A DNA stretch of 37,366 bases from Leptolyngbyaceae cyanobacterium T60_A2020_046 (GCA_015272155.1 JACYME010000248.1:1-37366); one strand, 5' to 3'; positions 1 through 9,197 are shown, counted from the first letter of the stretch. Translations and numbers: made by a program. The notes: generated by a model not told the origin, from the letters alone.

Positions 1-28
1 TAACCCGCGATCTGCACCCCCCATGAAT

Positions 29-63
29 AAAGCCCCGCCCCTTATTGGAGGAGGGGGGCTTTT
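29..63. terminator. Bidirectional intrinsic terminator downstream of ilvB
   Basis: The arms AAAGCCCC (29-36) and GGGGCTTT (55-62) form a GC-rich stem, with a further C-rich and G-rich stretch inside. The right arm ends in a short T run on the plus strand. On the minus strand the hairpin lies just past the ilvB stop codon and ends in TTTATT. It probably ends ilvB transcription, and perhaps that of a plus-strand gene ending just left of the window. Confidence 0.6.
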
Positions 64-159
64 CCCGTTCCCGATTCCACACTTCGACAATCACATCCCA
101 GCGCGAAAATATTCAGCTTCCCCCACAAGTCCGTGGGATTGCTCTCTGTGTGGCTGGCC

Positions 160-2010
160 CTAAAGTTTTGCGCCGCAGTTCGGACAGAAGGTGTGGTTAG
201 AGGGATTTTGCGTGCCACACGCTCCACAGGCCACAACCCCAATCTCCTGTGCTTGGGAAACCGGCTTGGGTAGGCCAATCATCTGAGAGTTTGCCTTGCC
301 CGGAGCCACCATGGGGTAGCAGTTTTCATCGCGGCGCACGCGCACATCCATCAACACCGGGCCATCATAGGCCAGCATTTCAGCCACGCGCCGACGCAGC
401 TCGTCGCGCGACTTCACCAAAATGCCTTTGACCCCATAAGCCTGGGCCAGCAGCTCAAAGTCTGGCATGCCTGCCTCCATGTTGGAGGACGAGTAGCGCT
501 CACCATAGAAAGCTTGCTGCCACTGACGCACCATGCCTTGCCAGCCGTTATTGATAATCACGGTTTTCACATGGATGCCGTATTGAGCTAGGGTACCCAG
601 CTCTTGTAGGTTCATCTGGAAGCTGGCGTCACCGCTGATGCAGATCACTTCATCGTCGGGGCGACCGACCTTGGCTCCCATGGCGGCGGGCATCCCAAAG
701 CCCATCGTGCCCAGACCTGCGCTGGAAATCCAGCGGCGGGGGCCGTTTTTCAAAAACTGCGCTGACCACATTTGGTGCTGCCCCACGTCGGTGGTGTAGA
801 AGGCGTGGGGAGCTTGCCGACCCAGTTCGACAATGACTTCCTGGGGAGCCAGCATGTCGGTATAGGTAGGCACAACGAGGGGATAGTCTTGCCGCCAACG
901 CTCAATGCGATCGCACCATGCAGCGGTGCGATCGTGATCCACAGCATGGCCGTCTTCCTGGAGCCGTTGCAGCAGGGTTTGCAGCACTTGGCGCACATCT
1001 CCAACGATGGGCACTTCGGGGACGCGGTTTTTGCCCACTTCAGCAGGGTCAATATCGATATGGATGACCTTGGCTCGGGAGGCGAACTCGTCGAGTTTAC
1101 CCGTAACGCGATCGTCAAAGCGTGCCCCCACCGCAATCAGCAAATCACACTCGCTGACGGCAAAGTTGGCGTAGGCGGTACCGTGCATACCCAACATGCC
1201 AACTGCGAGGCGATGGTGCTCATCAAAAGCTCCCTTGCCCATGAGCGTGGTGGTGACGGGAATGTTGAAGTATTCCGCCAACTGCTGAATTTCGTCGTGG
1301 GCTCCGGCGGTAATTGCGCCACCGCCAACGTAGAGTAGGGGACGCTTTGCGGCCCGCAGCAGCCGCAGAGCGTGGGTAATTTGTCTGGGGTTGCCCTTGG
1401 TGGTGGGGCGATAGCCGGGTAAGCGCACGTCGCCCGGTTCGACGGGCACGTAGTCAAATTCCTCAAGGCCCACATCCTTGGGCACATCAATTAAGACCGG
1501 GCCAGGGCGACCACTTTGCGCAATGTAGAACGCTTCGGCCACAATTCGCGCCATGTGATTGGGATCGCGCACCACGTAGGAGTGCTTCACAATCGGCAAG
1601 GTGATGCCAAAAATATCCGTTTCTTGGAAGGCGTCGCTGCCGATCGCGGCTCGATTCACCTGCCCTGTAATCACCACCATCGGAACCGAGTCCATTGCGG
1701 CGGTGGCGATGCCCGTCACCAGGTTGGTTGCGCCGGGGCCAGAGGTGCCAAAGCAAACACCCACTTCGCCCGTGGCGCGGGCATAGCCGTCGGCGGCGTG
1801 GGCGGCTCCCTGCTCGTGGCGCACCAGAATATGGTTGATCCCGCCAGCGGCCTCGGCTCGGTAAAGCTCGTCATAAATGGGCAGAATAGCCCCACCCGGA
1901 TAGCCAAACACATACCGAACACCATGGCGTTTGAGACTATCGATGAGCGCGAACGCGCCAGTGGCACGCTGCATCGAAACCTTTTGTTGGGCTTGAACGG
2001 AGGAAGTCAT
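160..2010 (-). CDS. ilvB: Acetolactate synthase large subunit with C-terminal zinc ribbon
   Basis: A 616-residue ThDP enzyme that condenses two pyruvates, or pyruvate and 2-oxobutyrate, in branched-chain amino acid synthesis in the cytosol. The N-terminal pyrimidine-binding domain carries the catalytic glutamate in [16 protein letters not shown]. The middle domain is the FAD/DHAP-like domain. The C-terminal ThDP domain has the Mg/pyrophosphate motif as GDASFQMN, with GDA instead of the usual GDG, followed by [13 protein letters not shown]. Family members usually end soon after this domain. Here the last ~22 residues read C-G-A-C-G-T-Q followed by F-C-P-N-C-G-A-K-L, a four-cysteine zinc ribbon. 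The ATG at 2010 has no clear Shine-Dalgarno. No small regulatory subunit gene is adjacent. The enzyme assignment is firm; the role of the ribbon is unknown. Confidence 0.95.
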   Translation of the reverse strand: MTSSVQAQQKVSMQRATGAFALIDSLKRHGVRYVFGYPGGAILPIYDELYRAEAAGGINHILVRHEQGAAHAADGYARATGEVGVCFGTSGPGATNLVTGIATAAMDSVPMVVITGQVNRAAIGSDAFQETDIFGITLPIVKHSYVVRDPNHMARIVAEAFYIAQSGRPGPVLIDVPKDVGLEEFDYVPVEPGDVRLPGYRPTTKGNPRQITHALRLLRAAKRPLLYVGGGAITAGAHDEIQQLAEYFNIPVTTTLMGKGAFDEHHRLAVGMLGMHGTAYANFAVSECDLLIAVGARFDDRVTGKLDEFASRAKVIHIDIDPAEVGKNRVPEVPIVGDVRQVLQTLLQRLQEDGHAVDHDRTAAWCDRIERWRQDYPLVVPTYTDMLAPQEVIVELGRQAPHAFYTTDVGQHQMWSAQFLKNGPRRWISSAGLGTMGFGMPAAMGAKVGRPDDEVICISGDASFQMNLQELGTLAQYGIHVKTVIINNGWQGMVRQWQQAFYGERYSSSNMEAGMPDFELLAQAYGVKGILVKSRDELRRRVAEMLAYDGPVLMDVRVRRDENCYPMVAPGKANSQMIGLPKPVSQAQEIGVVACGACGTQNPSNHTFCPNCGAKL

Positions 2011-2310
2011 GGGATTGTGAAAAAGCTTGCGACCAGCTCGGAATAGAGTTGATGTGTCTCATTATGATGCCCCGAAACTGCGTGTCGCAGTGAGACAGGA
2101 TGGATTTTTTTAGCAGTTGTTCGTCTGGGTTAGGCGAGGCTGCTTGCCAACCTGCCGGAGCGCTCAGGGTCTTGCGTCATTCTCCGGAATGCGGATCAAA
2201 ATTAACTAAAGCTTTATTTTATGGGATGTACTAGCTCCTCCGCGTCAACGATTTGTTTTTCATGACGCGGGGATTACCGATCGCGAACCAATTCTCCAAT
2301 GCCCTGGAAT
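2011..2310. other. Intergenic region upstream of ilvB
   Basis: About 300 bp between the ilvB start and the stop of the hydrolase gene, both on the minus strand. It must hold the ilvB promoter. I see no convincing gene, terminator or riboswitch-like fold. Short reading frames here lack a ribosome binding site and look like chance. Confidence 0.4.
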
Positions 2311-2874
2311 TTATTGCGGCCACGTGTCGGGATGGGACTCCAAACAGCCGGACAGAAAGGCGATCGCGGTCGTCCGAGCGTGGATTGGGCGAGAACCGTG
2401 TTCCTGCACTTGCCAGCCTGTGACGAGATCGGGCCGCTGCCATAGCGCGGCATGGGGGACGGCGGGCTCTGCATAGAACCTGCGATCGCTGCTGCCGAGC
2501 CAGGCACTGGTGTGGTGGGTAAAGGCATCATGGCTGAGCCGATAGGTGGCAAACGGCCCAGCGATCGCCACACCCCAGCCATCTATTGCAACCACCGCGC
2601 GGACGGCCTCTCCCTGTTGGCTGCGGGCTTGGGCAACGCCCGTTGCGGCAACGCATCCAGCGCTGAAAGCAATCAATAGCAGGGGCGATCGCGCATTGGG
2701 AATCACGGCATTTAGGGCACGATCAAGGGCAAAAGTAGACCAAGCCCAAGTGGGATCAACCGCAGGAATCACGGGCTGAATGTGGCGCGATCGCAAGATG
2801 GGCGCGATCGCGCGCAAAAAAGCATCCGTCCACCCTTGGGGATGGACACCAGGGCATATCACAACCGCCATCAC
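2311..2874 (-). CDS. Small alpha/beta-hydrolase-like protein
   Basis: A 187-residue soluble protein. The N-terminus, VVICPGVHPQGW, is the first beta strand and oxyanion-type loop of an alpha/beta hydrolase. LLLIAFSAGCVAATG around residues 66-80 matches the nucleophile elbow, with serine in A-F-S-A-G in place of the canonical G-x-S-x-G. VRAVVAIDGWG follows as the next strand. I cannot place the catalytic acid and histidine confidently, so the substrate is unknown. It resembles short, uncharacterised cyanobacterial proteins of this fold. The start at 2874 is a tandem Met-Met, and the upstream DNA is AT-rich, as expected for a promoter. It is probably transcribed alone. Confidence 0.7.
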   Translation of the reverse strand: MMAVVICPGVHPQGWTDAFLRAIAPILRSRHIQPVIPAVDPTWAWSTFALDRALNAVIPNARSPLLLIAFSAGCVAATGVAQARSQQGEAVRAVVAIDGWGVAIAGPFATYRLSHDAFTHHTSAWLGSSDRRFYAEPAVPHAALWQRPDLVTGWQVQEHGSRPIHARTTAIAFLSGCLESHPDTWPQ

Positions 2875-3396
2875 ATCTCATAAACCATACATTTCTTTAG
2901 GCTCGACGCTCTTCCTCAAAGTCTTACACTCATCGATATAAACTTAATTATCTTTCCGTGTCTTTTTGCAACCATTCGGACTTGATTCCTGAAGAGAAAA
3001 GGGTTTTTTTCTAAAACATAAATAGGAGCTGCTCAGTCATGGAGGACGATAGAAGCATCCCCAAAAAATAATGCTCTCAGCATGTGTTCAGAGAAAAATA
3101 TCTCGATGGGAAACAGGTATAGGATCAAACCTTAACAGGATTTAGAGCACTGAATTTAGGTTTCTAGCTTGCCATCGTAAATCTTTTCTTGGATTGCTCT
3201 GCCAGGCAATGCTGATTGGTTTTGCGAGGCATCCGGAGGGTGTAAAAGACAACAAAGTATGCCCCTATTGTTGAGCAGGTTTTGTATTCTGCACGTCTCC
3301 GTTGTCAGCTTTGAGTCGGCTGTGCTTGCCTCAATCCCAAGCGCACGCCGTTCAGATAGAGGAGTTGGCGTCACTAACTTATTCTGGAGTGGGATC
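2875..3396. promoter_or_regulatory. AT-rich divergent intergenic region
   Basis: This 522-bp region separates the minus-strand hydrolase from the plus-strand ComFB-type gene and is visibly richer in A and T than its surroundings, especially 2930-3080. It should hold both promoters. An AGGAG near 3026 precedes a 10-codon frame starting ATGGAGGACGAT, which may be chance. I see no longer gene with coding character. Confidence 0.45.
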
Positions 3397-3756
3397 ATGT
3401 CACAGGCGATTGTTAACTTAGCATTACCGGTGGTTACGGAGAAAATCGACGAAATTCTGGAGCATTACCCGGCTGCTCCCCATCGCGAAACCTTTACCTC
3501 CATGGATGTTCGCCAAAAGCTGGTGGCCTATGTTTTGACTCGCATGCCAGCTTTATATGCCACGGTTGAGGATGGCGGGACCTGTTCATTAAGCCATCCG
3601 GAGCTGTGTTATTCCACTGAGCAGCAGCGTCGGATGAAGCAGTTGATTCACCAAGGGATTCAACATTTGGTGAGTCAGCGCCAACTCCATCGCGAAACGC
3701 TGGGCAAGATGGCGACAGGCAACGCCCAGCTCACCCCGTCAAGCTGGTTTGGCTAG
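3397..3756 (+). CDS. ComFB-family protein (putative cyclic dinucleotide receptor)
   Basis: A 119-residue soluble protein with the late-competence ComFB fold: ALPVVTEKIDEILEHYP near the N-terminus, then MDVRQKLVAYVLTRMPALYA and a short variable tail. Cyanobacterial members of this family have been reported to bind c-di-GMP or c-di-AMP and to affect cell size or competence. That is family knowledge, not shown here. The start at 3397 is chosen because GGAGTGGG (3386-3393) sits just upstream and residues before it look non-coding. The histidine kinase gene follows on the same strand after 95 bp, so the two may be co-transcribed. I recall a similar pairing in Synechocystis (slr1970 beside slr1969/Hik24), but I could not check it. 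Confidence 0.8.
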   Translation: MSQAIVNLALPVVTEKIDEILEHYPAAPHRETFTSMDVRQKLVAYVLTRMPALYATVEDGGTCSLSHPELCYSTEQQRRMKQLIHQGIQHLVSQRQLHRETLGKMATGNAQLTPSSWFG

Positions 3757-3851
3757 AAATCCGTGCCCTTTTCGTTCGGTTCTACGCCAATGAAGTGTGG
3801 TGGCTTCCGGTAGGCTCTAAATACAGAGCATATTGGCGATCGCGGAGAGTG

Positions 3852-5438
3852 ATGTCTCTGTCGCTGGTGTTGCGATCGCCTAGGAAGGCACCCGTGGAGG
3901 ACGATATTCGACCGACCCTAAGCGACTTGGTCAGGCAAGTGAATGGTGACTGGCAGTCAGCCACCGCTTCCGCAGGCAGTAGCTGGGGAGAGGCGCGTCG
4001 TGAACAGGCGGCGCGGCTTTCGGCTGAGGCAGAGTGGCGGGCCGCGATCGCAACCCTGACCGAAACCTTGGCCGCCCATCCCCGATGGACGGGGCAAGCG
4101 GCGGGAGCATCTGCCCGTGAGGGCATTGTGATTGCAGGGCCGTTGCCAATATTGACCGATCCAGAGCTAACCCAGCGCTTTGAAACCTGGGTAGTGACGC
4201 CCCAAGCCCTGGCAGATGCGCTAAATGGGCAGCAACGGCTTTTGCCATCGTCAGGGCCTGCGCGATCGCGATCGCTGGTGCCGATTCAAGCCTTACCCCT
4301 CGTGGCAGGCGATCCGCTGTTGGAGGAGCGCTTTTGTTTGGTGCTTACCCCAACGATGAGCTTGGTGCTCGTGCTGGGCCGCCCCACGGGCGAAGACGTT
4401 CAGTTTCAATATTCCTTTGATTCCCAAGCGTTCCATCATCTGTGGGCGCGGGTGAGATCGCGCATTCAACCTACCGGAAAAGACAAGCTCACTGCTCTCG
4501 AACAATCCTTGAACCAGTGGTGCCCACCGCTGCCCGATTTTCGGCTGATCACCTACTTCAGTCAGCGGTTGCTTGCCCATTTGCCCCATCGCGTCAGTGC
4601 AGAGGCACTCACGGCGGAGGATCGCAATGGTGTGCAATTTGCCCAGTGGGCAACGGTGCCAACCCCGCAGGTACAGGCGGCGGCAGCAGGTTCTCCCGCT
4701 GAGGTAGACTCCTCAAGTCCCTGCCATGATGCAGAGTTGTTGCAGGCGATGACCCATGAAATTCGGACGCCACTGACGACAATTCGCACCCTGACGCGAT
4801 CGCTCATGCGTCGAAAGGATATTTCAAAAGAGGTGCTCAAGCGCTTGCAGCGTATCGATCAGGAATGCACTCAGCAGATCGATCGCTTCAATCTCATTTT
4901 CCGAGCGGTGGAACTGGAAACAACCCACCGCGATCGCCCCACTTCGCCCCTCGCCCCCATCGCCCTGGCCCACATCTTTCAGGATGCCATTCCACGCTGG
5001 CAGCAGCAGGCGAGCCGCCGGAACCTCAGCCTGGATGTGACGCTGCCGCCCGATCTGCCCACAGTGAGCAGCGATCCCACCTTGCTAAATCAGGTGTTGA
5101 TGGGTGTGGTGGAGTGGTTTACCCAATGTTTACCCGCCCAGAGCCACATTCAAATGCGGGTGATGCTGGCGGGGTCGCAGCTTAAGCTCCAGTTTGAAGC
5201 TCAGCCCAACGAATCGGCGGCATGTCCGTGGTCTGAAACATCCCAGGCAGAACGTCCTCCCCTGAGATCGCTGGGTCAACTGCTGATGTTTGCGCCAGAA
5301 ACCGGCGGCGTGAGCCTCAACCTGAACGTGACGAAAAACCTGTTCCAATCTTTGGGGGGCAAGCTCACGCTCAAACAACGCCCCCAACAGGGCGATGTGT
5401 TGACGGTCTTCTTGCCCCTGGAAACCCGCGAAATTTGA
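3852..5438 (+). CDS. Histidine kinase with intact His but degenerate ATP-binding domain
   Basis: A 528-residue cytosolic protein with no membrane segment. Residues ~80-205 form a sensor-like region similar in layout to the N-terminus of the converging kinase. The HisKA dimerisation region has an intact H-box, AMTHEIRTPLTTIR, with phosphoacceptor His302 (codon at 4755). The C-terminal region aligns with HATPase_c only loosely. The N-box position reads LNQVLMGVVEWFTQ without the catalytic asparagine. No DxGxG is visible. The G2 region reads GGVSLNLNVTKNL. It should therefore be phosphorylatable but unlikely to bind ATP. The ATG at 3852 follows GGAGAG (3843-3848); a GTG at 3795 is in frame but less likely. 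It ends 62 bp from the stop of the opposing kinase. Confidence 0.85.
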   Translation: MSLSLVLRSPRKAPVEDDIRPTLSDLVRQVNGDWQSATASAGSSWGEARREQAARLSAEAEWRAAIATLTETLAAHPRWTGQAAGASAREGIVIAGPLPILTDPELTQRFETWVVTPQALADALNGQQRLLPSSGPARSRSLVPIQALPLVAGDPLLEERFCLVLTPTMSLVLVLGRPTGEDVQFQYSFDSQAFHHLWARVRSRIQPTGKDKLTALEQSLNQWCPPLPDFRLITYFSQRLLAHLPHRVSAEALTAEDRNGVQFAQWATVPTPQVQAAAAGSPAEVDSSSPCHDAELLQAMTHEIRTPLTTIRTLTRSLMRRKDISKEVLKRLQRIDQECTQQIDRFNLIFRAVELETTHRDRPTSPLAPIALAHIFQDAIPRWQQQASRRNLSLDVTLPPDLPTVSSDPTLLNQVLMGVVEWFTQCLPAQSHIQMRVMLAGSQLKLQFEAQPNESAACPWSETSQAERPPLRSLGQLLMFAPETGGVSLNLNVTKNLFQSLGGKLTLKQRPQQGDVLTVFLPLETREI

Positions 5439-5500
5439 CCGCGCAACTTGGCGGTCTCTCGCCAGGGAAACCTGTGACGCTGTGCGCGATCGCGTGTCCA

Positions 5501-7027
5501 CTATGGGGACGAGGCAGGGGAGCGATGGGCGATGGGTAACAACACCTGAAAGTGGCTGCCTGTTCCAACTTGGCTCTCAACGCGCACTTCGCCTCCACAG
5601 TAGAGCAACAACTGCTGCACAATGGTGAGGCCGAGCCCTGCCCCTTCCTCCTCTTGGTTGACCTGCCGCCCCCGATAAAAGTGGTCAAAGATGCGCGGCA
5701 ATTCTGAGGCTGGGATGCCGATGCCCGTATCTTTCACATGCAGGGCGATCGCGTCGGGGCTGGCCACCTGGGCCGTCACCCATACTTCGCCACCGGATTC
5801 GGTGTACTTGATGCTGTTGCTCAGCAGATGGATGACAATTTGCCGCAGCCATGCCTCCGGGCAACTGGTCGCAGGCAAGTTGTCGGGAATCGTGTAGGCC
5901 AGGCGGACGCCTTTTTCCTGGGCAATGGGCTGATAGGTGCTGACCACACCGGGGACGACATCAAAGAGGTTGATGGGGCGCGGTTTGATAGTGGCGAGGC
6001 TTTGCTCGATTTGTAAAAGATCGAGGACGCCATTGATGAGGGTGCTTTGGCGATCGCACTCGTGGCTCACCATATCCAAATAGCGCTGGCGCTGGGGGGG
6101 CTTGAGGTTGGGAGATGACAGCAACGGTAGCGCAGTTTTGATGGTGGATAGGGGCGTGCGCAACGCCTGCCCCACCGTGTTTAAAAAGTCGTCCTTGAGG
6201 CGCAGGGTATTCATCAGCGCCTCGTTTTGGGTGGAAAGTTGATTGGCCGTCATCGCCTGTCGCCGGAACGATCGCGTTTGCTGGCGCAGATGTTCTTGCT
6301 GCTGGCACACCCGCATCACCAACCCCTCTAACACCTGGGAATCGAGCTGGGTCGGATTCGGGTTGAGGTCTGTCCACCGGGCGATCGCGTCAGCAACGAC
6401 AGGATTTTCAGGATATTCGGCCAAACTCTCGGTCAATAGGCCGTGAATGCTTGCGATCGCGGACTGAAGAGCAGCGGGTTGTACCGTGAAGCAAAAATCC
6501 ACCTTGGCCTGGGTTGCACTCGCGCTGGGATCATCTTGGTGCAGCGTGGTGACCATCTCTTGGGGTTCCGTCCGACGCTGTGCCAAAACCATCGCCGAGC
6601 CGATCGAGGTCAGGGCGACCAGCCCATATTCTCCTCGCAGAGGTCGGCTACGGGGTAACGGAATCGCCCAACACCAATCGGCGACGAAGGGCTGGCGTGT
6701 AAACAGGTAAATCGTGGGCTGGGGATAAACGGCCTCAGCATAGCGCTGGAGGTCTTCCAGCCAAGGGCTACCGCTGGGCAGCTTGGCCCAAATCACCCCC
6801 GTACACTGGTGGTCGGCTAACCCTGCAAGAAAGGCTTGCAGGGAAGCCTTGAATCCCTTGGGGGAAATCAGGACGGAGGGCTGGGTTGCGGGGGGGGCTT
6901 GCCCCAACCATTGAAACATTGGCAACCGCGGGGAAGAACAACGTCGGACGGGCGGCAACACCAAGATCGCCGCCTCAGGGCAGCACGACTCAAGGATGGT
7001 GTCAGCCGTCGGCCAAGATTCCCTCAA
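5501..7027 (-). CDS. Histidine-kinase-like ATPase with Gln replacing the phosphoacceptor His
   Basis: About 508 residues, cytosolic. Residues ~45-195 look like a DICT-type sensor region found in cyanobacterial signalling proteins. A helical linker leads to the HisKA region, where the H-box reads NTVGQALRTPLSTIK: the histidine is Gln287 (CAG, minus strand, 6169-6167). The HATPase_c domain is complete: N-box HLLSNSIKYT (N404), G1 DTGIGI (433-438), F-box IFDHFYRG and G2 GAGLGL (462-467). It should bind ATP but cannot accept phosphate in cis. The start is uncertain: TTG at 7027 directly follows an upstream in-frame stop region, and ATG at 6919 is the first methionine codon. It lies 79 bp after murE on the same strand, so read-through from murE is possible. 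Confidence 0.85.
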   Translation of the reverse strand: MRESWPTADTILESCCPEAAILVLPPVRRCSSPRLPMFQWLGQAPPATQPSVLISPKGFKASLQAFLAGLADHQCTGVIWAKLPSGSPWLEDLQRYAEAVYPQPTIYLFTRQPFVADWCWAIPLPRSRPLRGEYGLVALTSIGSAMVLAQRRTEPQEMVTTLHQDDPSASATQAKVDFCFTVQPAALQSAIASIHGLLTESLAEYPENPVVADAIARWTDLNPNPTQLDSQVLEGLVMRVCQQQEHLRQQTRSFRRQAMTANQLSTQNEALMNTLRLKDDFLNTVGQALRTPLSTIKTALPLLSSPNLKPPQRQRYLDMVSHECDRQSTLINGVLDLLQIEQSLATIKPRPINLFDVVPGVVSTYQPIAQEKGVRLAYTIPDNLPATSCPEAWLRQIVIHLLSNSIKYTESGGEVWVTAQVASPDAIALHVKDTGIGIPASELPRIFDHFYRGRQVNQEEEGAGLGLTIVQQLLLYCGGEVRVESQVGTGSHFQVLLPIAHRSPASSP

Positions 7028-7106
7028 GCCTATCTCGTATTTTCACGGTAGACACAGAAGCGGCAATGAAGTGATGTGAGAATTTCCCAAAGCGGTTTAG
7101 TTTCAA

Positions 7107-8633
7107 TCAGTGCCCTTGCAGGCGGTCGGCGAGGGCAAAGCGGGCCTGTTCACGATCGTCAAAGTGAATTTTTTCAGTACCGAGGATTTGATAGTCTTCG
7201 TGACCTTTACCCGCGATCAAAATGCCATCGCCGGGTGCTGCGTGTCGGATGGCGGTGCGAATGGCAGCGGCGCGATCGCTGATCACCTGCTCGGGCGGAA
7301 AATCAGCAGGGATTCCGGCCACAATGTCCGCCAAGATCTGCTCAGGATCTTCGGTGCGGGGGTTGTCGGAAGTGACAACAACCCAGTCTGCCAGGGTGTG
7401 GGCGATGCGGCCCATCTGCGGGCGCTTGGTGCGATCGCGATCGCCGCCGCAGCCAAACACACAAATCAACCGACCCGGAATAAAGGGGCGTGCCGCCGTC
7501 AACGCATTCTGCAAGCTATCTGGCGTGTGGGCATAGTCCACAATGACGGTAATGTCCTGGTTGGGATCAATCACAACGCGCTCCATCCGGCCAGAGACGC
7601 CGCCAAAGGTCGCCAAGGTATCCACAACCGCTGCCAAAGAAGCGCCAAGGTGCAGCGCTGCACCCACCGCAGCCAACATATTAGAGAGGTTAAACTGCCC
7701 CACCAAAGGCAGCGAAAACGGTTGGCTCCCGTAGGGGGTGTGCAGCATCCCCTGAACACCGTTGGCACTGTAGGCCAAGTCGCTGGTGTAGAAATCGGCA
7801 TGGCTGTCGGTCACGCTATATATCCAGCAGCGATCGCTGGGAATTTGATCCTGCAAGCGTCGCCCGTAGGGATCATCCCCATTCACAATGGCTCGACCTT
7901 TGAGATACCGCGCATCAAACAGCAACGCCTTCGCCGCGAAATAATCTTCCATATCGCGGTGATAGTCGAGGTGGTCTTGGGTCAGGTTGGTAAAAACCGA
8001 CACCTCAAAGGGGCAACCCCAAACCCGTTTTTGAGCCAGGGCATGGGAGCTAACTTCTAGCACCGCAGCTTGGCACCCCGCCTGGTGTGCGGCAGCAAGA
8101 TTGGCCTGAAGATCGACTGCAAAAGGCGTTGTATGCAGTGCCGTAGCTTGATGCCCTGGCCAGCGCGCATAGAGCGTACCGAGCAGTGCCGTCGGCATTT
8201 GAGTGCCCAACAGCAGCGCTTCAATGAGATGGGTAGTGGTGGTTTTGCCGTTAGTCCCCGTGACGCCGACCAGTTTCATCTGCTGGGCAGGATAGCCATA
8301 GAATGCCGCCGCAACTTCGGCGCAGGTTTCAGCCATGTCTCCCGCTGCGATCACCAAGGCATCTGACCCGACCTCAGCGGGCGATCGCTGCCCATAGGCC
8401 TGGGGAGATATCAGTGCGGCCACGGCCCCCGCCGCGATCGCGCTCGGCCAAAACTCCCCCCCATCCACCCGGGTTCCTGGCATTCCCAGGAAAAGATCCC
8501 CAGCTTGGCAAGCATGGGAATTCGTACACAACCCCTTCACAACTTGCCCCAGGGCAGGATGATCGGCGGCCATTGCCGGGGTCGCAGACACGAGTCCCGG
8601 CGGCAACTTGGACAGCAACGTGCTCAGTTCCAT
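7107..8633 (-). CDS. murE: UDP-MurNAc-L-Ala-D-Glu:meso-diaminopimelate ligase
   Basis: A 508-residue cytosolic Mur ligase that adds meso-diaminopimelate to UDP-MurNAc-L-Ala-D-Glu in peptidoglycan synthesis. Visible motifs are the P-loop GTNGKTTT (126-133), the central VLEVSSHAL, DHLDYHRDMEDYFAAK with the carbamylated lysine, and VDYAHTPDSL. The substrate-specificity motif is DNPRTEDP (423-430); DNPR marks diaminopimelate rather than lysine as substrate. ATG 8633 is chosen over the upstream in-frame start at 8651 because TAGGAGG lies 6-8 nt before it. The glutaredoxin-like gene ends 32 bp upstream on the same strand and is probably in the same transcript. Confidence 0.96.
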   Translation of the reverse strand: MELSTLLSKLPPGLVSATPAMAADHPALGQVVKGLCTNSHACQAGDLFLGMPGTRVDGGEFWPSAIAAGAVAALISPQAYGQRSPAEVGSDALVIAAGDMAETCAEVAAAFYGYPAQQMKLVGVTGTNGKTTTTHLIEALLLGTQMPTALLGTLYARWPGHQATALHTTPFAVDLQANLAAAHQAGCQAAVLEVSSHALAQKRVWGCPFEVSVFTNLTQDHLDYHRDMEDYFAAKALLFDARYLKGRAIVNGDDPYGRRLQDQIPSDRCWIYSVTDSHADFYTSDLAYSANGVQGMLHTPYGSQPFSLPLVGQFNLSNMLAAVGAALHLGASLAAVVDTLATFGGVSGRMERVVIDPNQDITVIVDYAHTPDSLQNALTAARPFIPGRLICVFGCGGDRDRTKRPQMGRIAHTLADWVVVTSDNPRTEDPEQILADIVAGIPADFPPEQVISDRAAAIRTAIRHAAPGDGILIAGKGHEDYQILGTEKIHFDDREQARFALADRLQGH

Positions 8634-8665
8634 GTCAGCTCCTCCTAACATCCGTTCGATTGCGA

Positions 8666-8950
8666 TTATTGTGCCTCATTCCGCTTTGCTGATTTCTGTA
8701 TCAGTCGTTCCACATCGGCGATCGCGGCCCGGGGCGACAATCGAGGTAAGGGGAATTCCCGCACACCCGCCGGGGTTTCCACCCGCTGACAGAGCACCGG
8801 AATCTCATATTGATAGGCCGCAAACCAGTCTGGGCGGGTGGTAATGTCCCGAACTTCCAAGGTGAACTCAAGATTCTGCAAAGCTTCCAGCTTCTCTTGC
8901 AGCCCTTCGCAGAGATGACAGCCCGGCTTACTATACAGAATCAATTCCAT
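8666..8950 (-). CDS. Glutaredoxin-like (DUF836-type) protein
   Basis: A 94-residue thioredoxin-fold protein. It opens LILYSKPGCHLCEGLQEKL, where the CxxC active site is C-H-L-C, and continues with EVRDITTRPDW and YEIPVLC, the cis-proline strand. This pattern fits small glutaredoxin-family proteins of the DUF836 group, which are presumed thiol-disulfide reductases of unknown partner. It sits 32 bp before murE on the same strand, and cysH is divergently transcribed across about 250 bp. The ATG at 8950 gives the expected short N-terminus; no strong ribosome binding site is seen. Confidence 0.8.
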   Translation of the reverse strand: MELILYSKPGCHLCEGLQEKLEALQNLEFTLEVRDITTRPDWFAAYQYEIPVLCQRVETPAGVREFPLPRLSPRAAIADVERLIQKSAKRNEAQ

Positions 8951-9197
8951 CGCGCCTATGGGGTTTTGGTAGGGTTCTTCGGCATCTTATCGCTACAGGA
9001 CAGGCTTTGGGACACGATGCTCGCAAACGCCTAAGGTGTCTGGGGATCGGTTCTCCCCAACATCAACGCCTGCCGCAACGCGCTATGGTAAAAAAGGTTT
9101 AATCCCCGAAATCCCGACCGGATTACGTGTGATTCTGAGCCGGAATCGGTGTATAAAAGAACTTGGCACTGTGGAAAAGCTCACAGGTAACGCAACT

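Noticed and set aside
772-1338. 188-codon plus-strand frame opposite ilvB
   Set aside because: It is a shadow of the GC-rich ilvB coding strand, with no ribosome binding site and no recognisable domain.
3026-3071. 10-codon leader-like frame after AGGAG
   Set aside because: Good spacing, but no attenuator hairpins and no amino-acid bias; it is likely chance in an AT-rich promoter region.
3156-3398. 80-codon minus-strand frame before the ComFB-type gene
   Set aside because: No ribosome binding site, low-quality composition, and it ends in the promoter region of a real gene.
7110-8060. 316-codon plus-strand frame opposite murE
   Set aside because: Long, but antisense to an unambiguous murE; the composition (runs of His, Arg, Gly) is typical of an antisense frame.
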